Part shown: piece by piece, positions 35,452 to 47,999 of the stretch | Layout of the letters: each line of letters begins with the position of its first letter | How positions within the stretch are numbered: position 1 is the first letter of the stretch | Source of the DNA: Ustulina deusta | Taxonomy: Eukaryota > Ascomycota > Sordariomycetes > Xylariales > Xylariaceae | Assembly: GCA_023159155.1 (NCBI GenBank) | Contig: JAJNNX010000007.1 | Coordinates: forward strand, 1,302,001 to 1,366,000 | Direction of reading: 5' to 3' | DNA: 64,000 bases | Program-made: the position numbers and the translations under genes | The notes under the pieces: model-generated | Database searches by the model: none | What the model was told of the DNA's origin: nothing | Seen by the model: the letters and a program-made list of their open reading frames with translations, nothing else

Positions 35452-38400
35452 TTACCGCCGCTTATTCATCGCCTCGGTGATAGAGGCGCCGCCGCCATCA
35501 TAATCCCAGTGTCGCTTGAGACCACCAGATTCGTAGACACTGGCTACAGACTCCTGCCACATGGCCGGCGTGACGAAGGCCTGCACAGGCGGGGCCGAGT
35601 ACTGCTGGTGAGGCAACTGTGGCGGCGGGGCCGATAGCGACGCGTTGGCGATGGCCATATCCTGAGTCGTAGGGACTTCGGGAGCACCTGAGGAAACGTT
35701 TAGAGAACTTGCCTGGGGAGTCACCGATGCCGGTTGGGGTGGAAGCGGCGTACCAAACGTTGAGTTCCATTGGCTTCGGGGCGTTGGGCGTTAGCTACTT
35801 AGGTACGACGAGTATGTATGTCATATCTGATAGACATAGGGGTTACCACTTACTCAAAAATTCGAGATGGATTCCATGAAGGAGGATCTACCAGGGGTAG
35901 TGTGTGGGACAGCGGTGGCTGCGTGCTTTGGCCGGCACCAAGCATGGAGAGTGACTGTACAGAAGGAGAGTCACTCTTGCCGTCCCCGGATCCAACAGAG
36001 ATGGGCGTTATGGGATGATAACTGACGTGTGAATGAGGACCACCGTGGACGTCCAGATTCGGGTCTAGAGCAGTAGTCCGCAGCATGGGAGGTTTATAAG
36101 TAGTTGCACGAGGTGGGCTCGAGTGTGTACTGGGGTGTGGGCTACCATAAGGGAAGCTGGGTTTCAGGACAAATGGCTTCCTCGTATCGGCAGAGAAGGC
36201 CTCCCTCACGGCATCTATTTGTTTTAACATCTCTGGAAGGGGCCAAGAGCCCATCGTTTTCTCGAGAATTCTCATGTGACGTGTGAAATAATCCCGAGCA
36301 TCGTTATTGATTTCCGGATCTGGAGAAGTTAACGCAACCTGTCTACGTGTTAGGAGTGTCCTTCGTTGCGTCAAACAGGGGAGGATAGGCAACGTACAAG
36401 GTGAAGAACGATGCAGGACAGGATGCCATATATCGTGAAGCTGATACCTCTTTGCATGCACTGGAGTCCACTTAATCCGAAAGATTGCAACATGGACTCC
36501 TGCAAGCGACACAGGGCTTTTGCAGAAGCATAGGAGATCATCATATGCGGCTTCCACTGCCCATCGAGGCTCATAGGCTCCAAGAAGGTAAGCTGTGGCC
36601 GATGGAGTAGAATGGTGGCTAGATGGTAATAGGAGTGAATGTTTCCGATGAAATGCGATGATAACCAAGGTGGTGATCCATCCCGGGGAAAGGTAACCAC
36701 CATATGTGGTGGAAGCTCGGTCAACCAGGACCGGAGTTGGGGATTCAGTTGGACAAATTCAGGATCGAGACCCCAATCCTTCTTCTTTTTCACCTTGAGG
36801 TATGTGCTGTTCATTTTGTGAATCATTCGGACAATCCTGACGAAGAATATAAAATCACGAGATATTTGATGCTCATCCTCTTCAACGCCAGGCATGGGTT
36901 GAGGGATGTTGAAATCGAGGCTGTCCAGTTCAACGGACAAGTCATTTCGCCCTGAAATATTTCTTAGAAATGATGTGCATAGATGGCGATAGTGAAAGAA
37001 CCTACCTTGCGGGGCGGCGATCATAGTCTCGCAGATGAATATCGTCTGCCATACCCGCGTTTTCGTTAGACAGTCAGCTGGGGCTGAACTGCAGGATTTT
37101 CCAGCCTTGTGGTTCTGGAAATGTTCGTCGAGACCAAGATCCCTCGCCATAGCGACACAATGAACGATAGACATCCATGACCTATAATAGTAGCCACGCT
37201 TTGGGACAGCCTCTCGGGCCTTGAGAATGATGAGGAGTGCTTGGAGGGTACTCAGCCGTGGGACATCCATGAAGAAATCGGCGTGTTCTACATAACATGA
37301 GTGTAAGCATAGGCTGCGTCGAAACTAGAGCGATGACATAGTCTTTGGCAAGGCTTACTTGAGGCGAGGGCAATCCACTGCTGACCTTGTGCAGGTTCAT
37401 CCGCGAGCCGTTCAGCGACTGCAAAAATTGCTTCTAATAGTAAAGGTGAGATGGATTCGCGATTCGTACTCCATTGGCGATAGAGCTGTGCCTTGTTGAG
37501 GACGGGGACATAGGGGTGCACATGGGTGAAATAAAGGTCAAAATAACGCAGAATAGAGTCTTCATCTGGCATGAGCTCCGGCGGTATCCTTATCTTCGAT
37601 CCAGGACCAGCAAGTGCACGTGATAAAGCATTCTTATATTCGTCAGCATCTTCGACAGCAGGTTCTTCCTCCTGTGAGGCTAAAGCCTGTTTGTTGTTAA
37701 GATAAGGTGCTTCGAGTCAAGTTAGCGCTCCCAACCCGGTTGCGTCGATGAACGACCAACTCACCTGTGCCCCTCTCATCGAGCTTTAGCGGGCCAAGGA
37801 GATCTGCTAAATCATGCTGACTATACTGATCCGTATGATAAGACTCGGGTGATGAGCCAGAATGGGAAGCGGACATCTCTGGCAATGGTGGCGTTGGAAA
37901 AACGCCGGTAGGCGCATAAGGCTGGTCTAATACGCTGACCGACGAAGGAGGCGGGAGTGATCCATATGGAATATGCTGCTGCACCGAGGTTGCGTCGCCA
38001 TACTGCGTGAGGGGATATACTGCTTGATGGTTAGAGTATGAGCCGGGCGGCGACGCGTACATAGTCGTCTTAGGGTGGCCGGTGGCCATCATATGCTGCG
38101 GCGCAGGTTGTTGCATGGCCATCTGCCGAAAATTCTCTTGTCCAGCCTCGTAGTCGGCTCTCGAAGGTTCATACGGATGACTCTCCTCGGGCGATCCTTC
38201 GTATTGGGCATTAGGGCGCACACAGTGAAGTTTCAGGCGAATACAAGCCGAACATGGCCACGTATTTGTGGTGGCGGCATCGCATTTTATCTTCCTCCTC
38301 CGACAACCCTCACAAGCTCTCATGACTATCAGATCGCATATGCGTCAGCTATGTGGACAGGACCATGGGAGGACAGTGACGACAAGAGAGATCCGTACCC

Positions 38401-38617
38401 TTCAACCGCTTGTGCCGATTGTGCTCATCCACGAAAACATAGTCTATAGTCACAGTGTCAGCACAACCAAACTCGGATCTGTAGGGGCCGTTTCGGAGAG
38501 CGAACTCTTTTGGGTCTCCCTCGGAGGTTGGTACGTGGGCGGCACAAACGAGAACGAGTTCACATGTGCACTTTGCGGCAGCAGTCTACGCGCCGCGGCG
38601 GGATCGTTCGACGACAT
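35452..38617 (-). CDS. Zn(II)2Cys6 transcription factor with fungal_trans domain
   Basis: Nuclear regulator of about 866 aa. Supported exons: 38443-38399, 38325-37765, 37679-37359, 37287-37006, 36951-36398, 36338-35854 and 35773-35452, plus a short first exon from the ATG at 38617 with donor at about 38589 or 38571 (both keep frame). The join HNRHKRLKVMRACEGC leads into the zinc cluster ACEGCRRRKIKCD...WPCSACIRLKLHC (spacing C2C6C9C2C6C). The middle homology region starts near FDLYFTHVHPYVPVLNKAQL, followed by WMSIVHCVAMARDLGLD and TRVWQTIFICETMIAAPQGR. The Pro/Ser-rich C-terminal third ends GLKRHWDYDG, then NKRR. The last intron uses an AAG acceptor. From memory the zinc cluster resembles CLR-1-class regulators of cellulose degradation, but I cannot confirm that here. 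Confidence 0.88.
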
Positions 38618-41600
38618 GGCTGGCTGACTGACTGATAGACAGACAGACAGACAGAGAGGGGAGCTAGCTAGTTAGGCTAGCCAGCTGGTTAGTTGACCCG
38701 ACTATTACAACAACAGCCCTCGGCGTTTCGTCGCGCGCAACCCCAAACTCCAGTCATGCGCAGGCGGCTGCGAAGGTGGCCTAGTGGCGAGATCGAAGGG
38801 ACAATGGGCGAATTCGGTACAAAGAAAGGCAATTCTACTTTTACGGCTATGGCGCTGGGGTCGCAATATGAAGTCGTCGTGGTTGTCGTCTTGGTCGCAA
38901 TGCAGATGGTCGGGTGGTCGATCGTGACGATGCAGGCTATGATAGAGCATAGATTCCAAGGCCGCTGAAGCGTCGGCACGCAAGAACCAAGAGGCGGACG
39001 CGGCCAGTCCGACAGTAGTATAATCAGCAAGGAATGGCGATGATGCTTTGTGCCGGTGCGCTATAGGTATCGCTTCTGCGCCCGCGCGCCAACCAAGAGT
39101 CCAGCTTCACAGAGCATCCAGTATTTCACTCTGCACTCGCCCGCTTCTTCCAATGCTCGATCAACTGACCCGAAACGACGGATTCCCCCGCTGCCGTGTG
39201 ATTCGAAAGCTGCCGCGGTCAGGTAAACTAAGCTGGGACCAAAACAAACACTAGGTTAGGTAGGTTAGAATGTCGTCCATACCGGCGCCAGGGAAGACCC
39301 GGCTTTCGGGGGTTTGATGGATGAGGGGATATGTCCTTATTATCAAGGCCATGGGGGGGGGGGGGGGGGGACGGAAGCGCCTCATAGACTGGTAGGTACA
39401 GTTTAAGTACATAAGGCACGGTACAGTACGGCGGCAGAGACCGGTAGTGTCGACCATTTACCCAAGTTGCCTGTAAGCTCCCTGTATTCCGACCTGGGAT
39501 ATACCTAGGCGCCGAAGAAGTACCATGTTGCCGTCGACGAGGCATGTACCTACCTACCTACTAGTAGGTTCTCTAGTGGACTGCTGAGCAGCACGGTACC
39601 TTTGATCGCTTGTCCAATTAGCGGGACACTTGGGATTAGTGTAGTGTACAGCCCACCGGTCTAGTGGCAGATAGGTGGTGTAGACGGACTGGTACTCGAC
39701 CCGGCCCAGCAGCTAGCGTACCTATGCGTAGTGTGTGTACGTACTTATAAGGTACCTACTTACTACTCCTGTACATGCTCGCAGATAGGTATAAGAAGTC
39801 GGTACCTACTTACACTACTCCTCACCAAAGGGGCATAGGGGGAGTGGTGCAAAAGGAGGACGAAAACAGGGATGGGGTGTCTACAGCATACTCCCTGTCT
39901 CCTTGCCCGCTCTGGCTGCAGCACGGGAGAGTGTTCAGTACCAACGTGGTATTAAGCTGTGTTGCAACTAACGGTGTGGTAGCAGACCAACTGTCACCTA
40001 CATGCAAGAGCGCGCCTTCACCCTGGGAGATTCTCTGCCAGGTCGCATTCAAGGTACGAAAGGAGATGTCTAAAACAACTTGACCAAACAACTGCTCACG
40101 TTCTCGATGCGCTCTAGTGCAAAGTAGCACTGGCAGTAGTCGAATGTAGCGTATATGTAGGTTAGGTGGTTGTGAGGCGTGCATCAGGGGGTTTGCGTGA
40201 GGGTGATGATTGCCTACCCGAGTGCAGGACACGAACAGGTAGAGAATACTATGCGTCCAGTATGCCGTCGCAGCAAGGTGGTGGGAGTAGGACTTCTGCC
40301 CATCTCGCCGTCTCCTACCGCTACGAATGTGTCTCGGTAAGGAATATGGTCCAGTGTCCGAACCTCGAACCACAGTATGCAATGCAGAGATAGGTCTGAA
40401 ATGACGCACACATAATATTTTGTGTTCTGTCTCGGAATGTAGATGGTATTGCGAGCACAACATGCCAAAGTTGCCCCCCAACACCAGATCGTCACCTCTT
40501 TCTCACACCAGGATTGAGGCGAAAGGGGGGCGAGCATAAAAAATGGGCCTGGCTCTCCTTGCCCAGTGGCTTTCCCACTTGAAAGTCTTGTCAGGTTCTC
40601 TTCTATCTTATCCCACGCTGAATCGGCAAACCCCACGCCTTAAAATACAATGACAAGATTGGGACTAGTTAGGTAGCGGTGCTCTTTAGGTGTTATGCAT
40701 CAAAGTTGTTTTAGCTTTATGCTTAAATCTACATTCTATCCATTAGTAAAAAGTAAAACAAAACAAACACAAGCGAAGTATTAAAAAACAACCATATAAA
40801 AAGCTAGGTATTCAGCAATAATAGGTAAGCAGATTGTTAATCTATATAATTATCCTTATTCTTAAACCACAAAATATTTAGGGTACTTTAACCATTCCAG
40901 TTATATACGGGGGTGACCTGTTAAGATAGCCTAACATCGTTACATAACTGTTGGTAGGTAGGCTGGCGAGCAATGGAGGTAGTTAGACCGGCTAGGGGCG
41001 CATAGAAGGGGAGACCTCGAATTGAGGCCTAATTCGAGCCTGGGTCTCTGGCACGACACTAGGGACCTACCTACACTACTTATAAGTAGGATTACAGAGA
41101 GGTAGAGACGCTGCATTGCTCCAAAAAGGTGCACATACTGGATAAGTAGTAGTGTACACACATGGTGTACATGAAGAGCTAACTACCCCTCCGGCGCTTT
41201 TGTTTCCATGTTGGTATCCTACTTGTAGACTTATCACTCATCCGACTTGTGCCCTCTTGAGGGACTTGGCTTTCCCGGCGCAACAATGCCCCGAGAGTTA
41301 CAGGAAAGCCACCAAGTCCTTGACCGAGTCGCTGAACGTTTATTAATCTCCAATTCTTACGGTATTAAGGTGAAACTTCAGGGTTGCGGCGGGGATCTCC
41401 CGACCTGCTGAGTGTTGGGCATCTTGGACTAGCTGGATACGGTTCACAACCAATTCATGGCACGGACGGATTTCAAAAGTGTCGCGAATTGAGATGGGTT
41501 GGTTGTCCACTAGGTCGTGTACGGGAACGAAACTGGTAGTGTGAGAAGAATGACACCACTATCCGATAAACGAGATGTTTAGCGTGCGTTAGGCCTAATA

Positions 41601-42270
41601 GTCCACTACACTAGGTTACCTTGGTAGTCTGTGCACAGAGAGGACTCGGAGGGGGGGGAGGTGGTTTGGATTGGCATACCGTCCATGTAATGCACACCAC
41701 ACTATCACCAACTCCTGGGACCTGACTAGCTAGCCTGCATCGTTTCTCGGTCTCCTGCGTCCGATCTAGGGCTTAGGCACCTCAGGCACATGTGGGCGGA
41801 CGGACATACATTGTGGAGAGCGGTTACTGTTGCATAATTCGTCGCGTACCCTTTGCTAACACCGCTTAGAAACAAGCCATCCATATCTCGGGAATGGACA
41901 GACATGGGAGCACCCATATACTATACTCGATGGCCGTAGACGACGTACATCTTTGTCTTATCGACAACAGTGTCCATTCCACTGTAAAGGCCACACTTGT
42001 GCCAACAATAGTGACGGTAAGAACGACGGTGATGACAACGATGATGATGATGCTCTAGTAATCCATCACCAACCAATAATGGCGCGTATGTGGCGGAAAA
42101 GGTCATTCGTTGTCTGGGTATTTTCAGACAGAATGGCGTTCGCTCCTGCAGCACATGGGTCAAGAATGTTACTTCGTCAGCGCCAAGAGGCGACCCAACC
42201 GTAGGAGGCTCCCGTGTCTTCACTGGGATGCGGCAATTCCATGCATGGAGTTAAGCGAAGACTTGCGTAG
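38618..42270. other. Gene-poor interval upstream of the regulator gene
   Basis: The first kilobase is probably promoter and leader of the Zn2Cys6 gene. No coding region is supported in the remainder. It contains a G18 run at 39353-39370, dense TACCTA/GTAGTGTA motifs at 39540-39820 and 41050-41160, and ends at the transposon target site. Confidence 0.55.
39353..39370. repeat. G18 homopolymer
   Basis: Eighteen G bases, about 740 bases upstream of the regulator start codon. A potential G-quadruplex and a likely length polymorphism. Confidence 0.9.
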
Positions 42271-42272
42271 TA

Positions 42273-42320
42273 CCGCATTCCTCGATTAGAACTTGACCGG
42301 CGCTAATGGCTTGGCATGCA
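42273..42320 (+). repeat. Left terminal inverted repeat of the transposon
   Basis: Begins CCGCATTCCTCGATTA. Pairs with the reverse complement of 45336-45383 at 43 of 48 positions; three of the five differences are C/T or G/A transitions. Confidence 0.88.
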
Positions 42321-43654
42321 ATGATCTTTTCCGCTAGACCGTAATTGGAGAGCATTTACTTAAGCGAATATTATATAAATGTGCTTGTTCTTAATGGAAT
42401 GTTTGTGTAGTGCTAACTTTTGTTAGCTAAATAGGTTTGCGGCCAGAATATATGGCCGAATTATATGTTTTGTAGCTAAAACATATAAAATAGCTAAATC
42501 TTTTAATTTTAGCTAAATTGTACAAATCTAGCTAAATTATATAAATTTGTAATAATATTAGTAGTATAACTAGTTAATATAGCTTGCTAACCTAGCCAAA
42601 ATGGCCTTAATACTACTATTTATACCTAAACTACGCAGTTAGATAAAAAAAGGTATTATAAAGGCTAAATATAGCCTTTTAAAGCTTATTAAACAGGTTT
42701 ATAAATATTATTTAAAGCAAAAAAAAATAAAAGTACTATTATTTATTAAAAATTATTAGATCTTACTTAATCTAAATATTAATAGTAAATATATATTAAT
42801 AAATAAAAGCTAAATTTTTATTAATGCTTTACCTATTATTAAAAAAAGCTTTTATAAACTTTTTTTTTAAAAAGCTACTACATATTTTAAAATATCTAAT
42901 AAATAATATATTTCTAATTAGTAAACATAATAAAAAATAATCTTTAGCAGTTATATTTTTTAGTTTAGTTTTCGCTAGCTAGAATTAGAAATAATATTAT
43001 AAAAGGAATTCTATTAAATAAAGCAAAATTAAAAATTAGTAATAGCTATTTTTGGTATTTTTTACCCCAATTATAGTAATATATTTATATTTTTAAATAA
43101 ATAGTTTAAAAAGTTCTTATAGCGCTATTAGATTAATTATTACTAAGTTATATATATATTTATAAAAATACCTAAAAAAATAATTAGCTATACTAATATA
43201 TTTTTATAGTTTATTAAAAAAAATTTGTAATATAACTAGTTTTAGCTTAATATTATATTAATAAATAACTTTGCTAAAGGTATTAGTTTTAGCAAGTTTT
43301 TCTATTACTTAATTATTAATATAAACAAAACTCTAATACTTTTTAAATTTTTAATAAATTATATATATAATTTTATAAATATTAAATTAATTAAAAAAAA
43401 AGCAACAAAAATAAATAAAAAAAACGCTAAACAACACTAGTTTTAGTAATAACTACTAATAAGTTATATATAAAAAAGTTAAAACTTTTGATTATTTTTT
43501 ATAGCAAAAGCAATATTTTTGCTAAAAAAAACTATTATATTATAAAAGTATTAATATAAAGTTTAATACTACTATATACAATAATAAAAAGTTATTTAAA
43601 AAATAGATTAGAATAAACCTAGTTGCTTATACTAAAAAAAGCAACTGCTTATTA

Positions 43655-44080
43655 GTAATAGATATAGTTAACTTTTATAAAACCCCATAGGTCAAAAAAG
43701 CGCTAAAAAACATAAATATTTCAATAGTAATAATCCTGCTTAGCTTTACGGCCTACTTTTAACTGCTAAATATAGGATTTAATAAAGTTTTTAAAATCTA
43801 GCTGCGCAAAAAGTTAGATTTTTATTTAGAATAGCTAAATAAAACAGAAAAGTTGCTTAATAAATAGTTAGTTAGCGCGAAACGCGTAATAGTAACTTAT
43901 ATTGTTAGTAACGCGTAAAAAAAAGCCTTTATAGCAAAAAATTAAGCTTTAGTTGCAGGGTTGTTTAAAAAAACTAGTATTTCTATTTATTTAGATAGCT
44001 ACAATAACTATTTTATTAGTATTAAAGGCATTGATTTATTATAGTTATGGTTAAATAACTAGTATTGCTAGCCGGGTAAA
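43655..44080 (+). pseudogene. Transposase remnant, DDE_1/pogo type
   Basis: One frame stays aligned for about 140 codons despite eleven or so TAG/TAA codons. The order of landmarks (Asp-containing strand, N-rich helix, NKxFK motif, SAKR...V helix, DSxNNxxxIKG ending) matches fungal pogo/Jerky-like transposases. The damage is by stops and not indels, which fits RIP. The N-terminal DNA-binding part upstream (42600-43600) is too altered for me to read. Confidence 0.65.
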
Positions 44081-45335
44081 CATACAAACTTTAAGATCAC
44101 AGAAGTTATTACTGCTTTAGAAAGCAGCAACAAGTTTTTTATAACAATAAAAGTTCTTAGAATGCTTTAAAATATTTATAAATACTTTTAGAATAAAATA
44201 TTAAAAGAAATATATAAGTAGCGTAGGTTATATATAAATAGTTTAAAAATAAAAATAGTTAATTGGTTAAAAAATACTAATGCTATATAAATTGCTAATA
44301 ATAACTATTAGCCCTACGCTAGTATACTTTTAAATTTAAATATTAATTGCCCGCTATTTTTAATATAAAGCATAGCTATACTAGTTGCAGTAGGTACAAG
44401 CTAGGTTATATAAAAAAATAGCATACAAATGCTTTAATATAATCTAAGTAGTTATAACATATTATAATACTAAAATATATTACTAAGTACTTTTAAATTT
44501 AAAAACAATTTTATTACTTAACTAGAAATAAACTAAATTATTATTATATATATACTTTATTATTTATTCTAAATGCCAACCTAGCTTTATTGCTAAAAAT
44601 ATACTGCTAAGATATTTATAGAATATTAATATATATATATATATATACTTATAGGCTTTATAATCAGTAAAATTAGATATTATATTACTAATATATATAG
44701 GTATTCCTTAGGTATACTAGCGGTAATATAGCCTTTTCTAATATAAGCAACTCTATAGCTTATATGTTTTAGTTTTGTTAATTCGACATATATACTAAGT
44801 AGTAAGCTTAAGTAGCGTAGCAATAATAAATACTACCATAACCAAAAAAGCATATAAATTGTAGTAACGCTTTAATATTTATAGTATTTATTTATTAATA
44901 TATACTAAAGCAAGGTAAACATACCGAAATAGCAGTTAGCAGTGGTTCAAAGGGCGTATACAAACATAAAAGTGTAGGTCTAGCCGGCCCGGAATAGAGA
45001 GTTAAAATAGGTTTGGTTTTCTAAGTCTATAAATACCTTATTAGCTATACAAATTAGGTATAATACGAAGTACTTATAAACAAAGTTAATTAATAGATTT
45101 TGTATAATTGGAATGCTAGTCTAATAAAGTTGGTAGATTGAAGGGCTAGGCTAGGTAATAGGGTTAATAAAATAAAGTTTTAGTGCTGCACTTAGTTAGT
45201 GTTAAAGTAGAAAAAATAGGTAAAAAATCAGAGTTTTATAGGAAAAAAGTAATATACCTATATAAAATAGGTAGCTAGCTAACGTGTTGCTAGTTAGATT
45301 AAAGTTAAATTAATATGGTCTGTGCTGTATATTGA

Positions 45336-45383
45336 TGCAGGCCAAGCTATTAGCGCTGGTCAAGTTGTAATCGAGGAATACGG
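45336..45383 (-). repeat. Right terminal inverted repeat of the transposon
   Basis: Read inward on the minus strand it begins CCGTATTCCTCGATTA and is followed outside by TA. Confidence 0.88.
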
Positions 45384-45385
45384 TA

Positions 45386-47999
45386 GTGTAAAGTAAAGTC
45401 CACAGTGCACCGGTAGTGTAGGTACTGTTGCCTGCATTCGGTAGTAGGCTGAAAGCACCCAACCGCAAATCATAGGTATCGTCGTATTTCTAGCGCAGAG
45501 CCTTCGATACCGTGGCATAAATGGTGATCTCTATTTCACCCTACGTATCGAATGGGTCATCAGTGTTGTCGACACGAGGAAGAATGCCCAATGTTGATTT
45601 TAGTAGCCCCCTTGATGCTTCACGTGTCTTGGTGCCAAGGATGATCCGCCTTGTGGGACAAGGTATTCATTTAGTGTACCTATTATAATTAGCAACACAA
45701 TCTTCATATCCAGTAATGATCTGGAAGGAATATGCCGTTCGGCCTTTTTCAACCGCCAGAATACACTAATGATAATAATAACATGTATAAGACCGGAGAG
45801 GCATCACAAAGGACGAGGGTGTAGCACTGTTGGGATACACCAGCATGGATTCCACAACAAAAGTCCCTACCATCTGCTACCTGCCCGCCTGCCTACCTAC
45901 CGTACCATTCTACAATTTCTCTCAGCAAATACTGTCGCAGTGTTGGCACATCTTTGGGTACTCTCAACAGCTCTTAGTAGCACGGCCGGGGCTTCTCGTC
46001 AGTTGTGTAACACGAAAGAGTTTTTGTTTCCATGAACGTGACGGAGTTACGGAGCACTAGCACCGATGTTGTCGTGTTCAGTTGGGAGAGGTAGATTAGC
46101 CGACGTCAATTATGCATATCCCATCCCTGTGGCACACCCTTATCTACTTACCTAAGTCCACAAGGTAAGTCCGCTAGGACTTTCGCACTTCCCTGCCGTT
46201 TGCGGCGGCTCCCCCACTCGGATGTTGAAGAAAAGGGCCCTGCCGAGCCTACGCTACAGTAGGGGAGTCTCTTATTAGTGTACACTCGTCAACCACCCTC
46301 GACCACATATATGCATGATTCGTGAGGCACGAGGTTAACTAGTAGTGTAGGTCAATTGTCGCCGTGCTATGCGTACACGCGATATGCACCACAGCTGCTT
46401 GTCTGCATGCTGGAACGTTTAGTGTACCGAGCATACTACCTGTCTCTTGACTTGTGTTAGGGGGAGTATACCTACCAACATAATACCTAAGTAATTACTG
46501 TATAAGAACAGGGGGTAGGTACCAGCACAACGAGTCGGGACTGTAATGGTTGAAATTCTTGACGAGGTGTGACTGACTGACTTACAACATCAAACACGTA
46601 GTGGAATTCACCAACAATTCCAAGCGGCAAGCTTTGCATGACTCTAAATACCAAGCAATTGCCCGCCAGTGGACGCAACAGAATCAGATACCTATATCTA
46701 GGTACCCATGCATACAGACGAAGGTACCTTAGGCAAAGCTTTTCGCCCAGCGAGCAGCGGGAGCCAAGGTCCGTCACGAGGCGAGGCGCAATACCGAGGT
46801 AAGTAGGTAGGGAGTGTGGTGTAGCACAAGGAGAGGGCGGGACATGCTCGTAACATATTACGTTTCCTGAAGGTTACAATGGTGTAAGTAGTGTAAGATT
46901 AAGTGGCTGTCAGGAACAACTCGGGGGGGTGGGGGGCTAGCAGGCTGGCAGGCTGGCGGGTTGCAGGATTGCATGTGTCATGTCGCATGTCGGTCAAATC
47001 CGGGGAAGCTCGAATATCTATCATTGTTATTATTGTTTTTATATGTATTATGATTACCTACTCGGACATCTATTCAGCGAATTGCTCGACAGGTAAACGA
47101 GGAGCCGCATCGGTGAGCCAATGCATCGGCGTGGTCCAGACCAGTTCTCGGGCGACCAGTTAGGATCGAGCAGCCGTCTGGATTTGGTCAGTACAAACTC
47201 TCATGTAGAACGGCGACAGGGTCAAATGGAGCAATGCCCGAATGCGCGGCCGGCTGCGGTGCGAAGAGCGGGACGGCACCGAACCTTGTGTTCGTATTAC
47301 AGATTGCATACATACATAGTACATACGTATACTACATCCACACATGCCTTACATATAGTACCTGCGTTGCACGACGCTGCGCATGATCGTACATGCGCAA
47401 TGCCTTGTCGGTCGCCACGAGATGGGATAGAGGGGACCGGACACCAGTTTGATGCGTCGAGAATACAATCTAGAGGCCGTGGTTCGAGTATAGTGCCCAG
47501 TCGGATCATATATCCAGACAGGTGCAGATAACTGTACCGGGAGCCCGGGTGCACTAGGCCATTTCACACACGCCCTAGAATTAGGTAATGCGGACGTGCA
47601 GATGTCGGGTTGATCGAATCACTTTCGGGAAAGAATCAAGTAATACTGTAAGACTCTCATATTCATGAGATGGCCAACTCGAGGGCGTATATAGATGGGC
47701 ACATAGCGTGGTCAGCTGGGTTGATTGGCCGACAGCTGTCTTATCGGTGTACCCCGCCGCCACCCCTCTGCAGTCCGGCGCCTGAGGTAGGTAGGCAGGC
47801 ACATGATTCATGAAGGCACCTCCGAAGATATTGGTCACCCATTTACACAAAACATCATTCCCCATATTTACACTGCACTGTTAGCCACTCTCAAACCAAC
47901 CATCGAACCGTGGCACCTATCCTAATCCGCCATCTTCTAGCATTATCATTGCATGTTTTTCTAGTTCATTAGACGGGTACATCCATATCGCGCCTCGAG
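45386..47999. other. Intergenic between transposon and cia2
   Basis: Normal base composition returns at once after the right TIR. No coding region supported. Motif-rich intergenic DNA, with a CA-rich leader just before the ATG at 48000. Confidence 0.55.

Larger units (their letters stand above)
42273..45383 (+). mobile_element. RIP-degraded pogo-like (Tc1/mariner) DNA transposon
   Basis: A 3.1 kb AT-rich block bounded by 48-base terminal inverted repeats with 43 matches, flanked by TA on both sides (42271-42272 and 45384-45385), the target duplication of Tc1/mariner elements. Inside, the plus-strand frame from about 43655 to 44080 reads as a DDE_1-type transposase core broken by TAG/TAA codons where Gln codons would be expected. 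Recognisable pieces are a leading VIDIVNFYKTP (candidate catalytic Asp), ALKNINISIVIIL, a LNIGFNKVFK block matching the family QPLDxxxNKPFK, VSAKRVIVTYIVSNA, and ISIKGID near the end. The interior is extremely poor in C outside TA-rich context, as RIP (CpA to TpA) produces. No intact gene remains. Confidence 0.82.

Noticed and set aside
8424..38617. Secondary-metabolite gene cluster
   Set aside because: No polyketide synthase, peptide synthetase, terpene cyclase or P450 is present. The genes are mostly housekeeping and unrelated.
39822..40484. 220-codon minus-strand open frame
   Set aside because: No recognisable motif. Rich in residues typical of random frames in motif-dense intergenic DNA.
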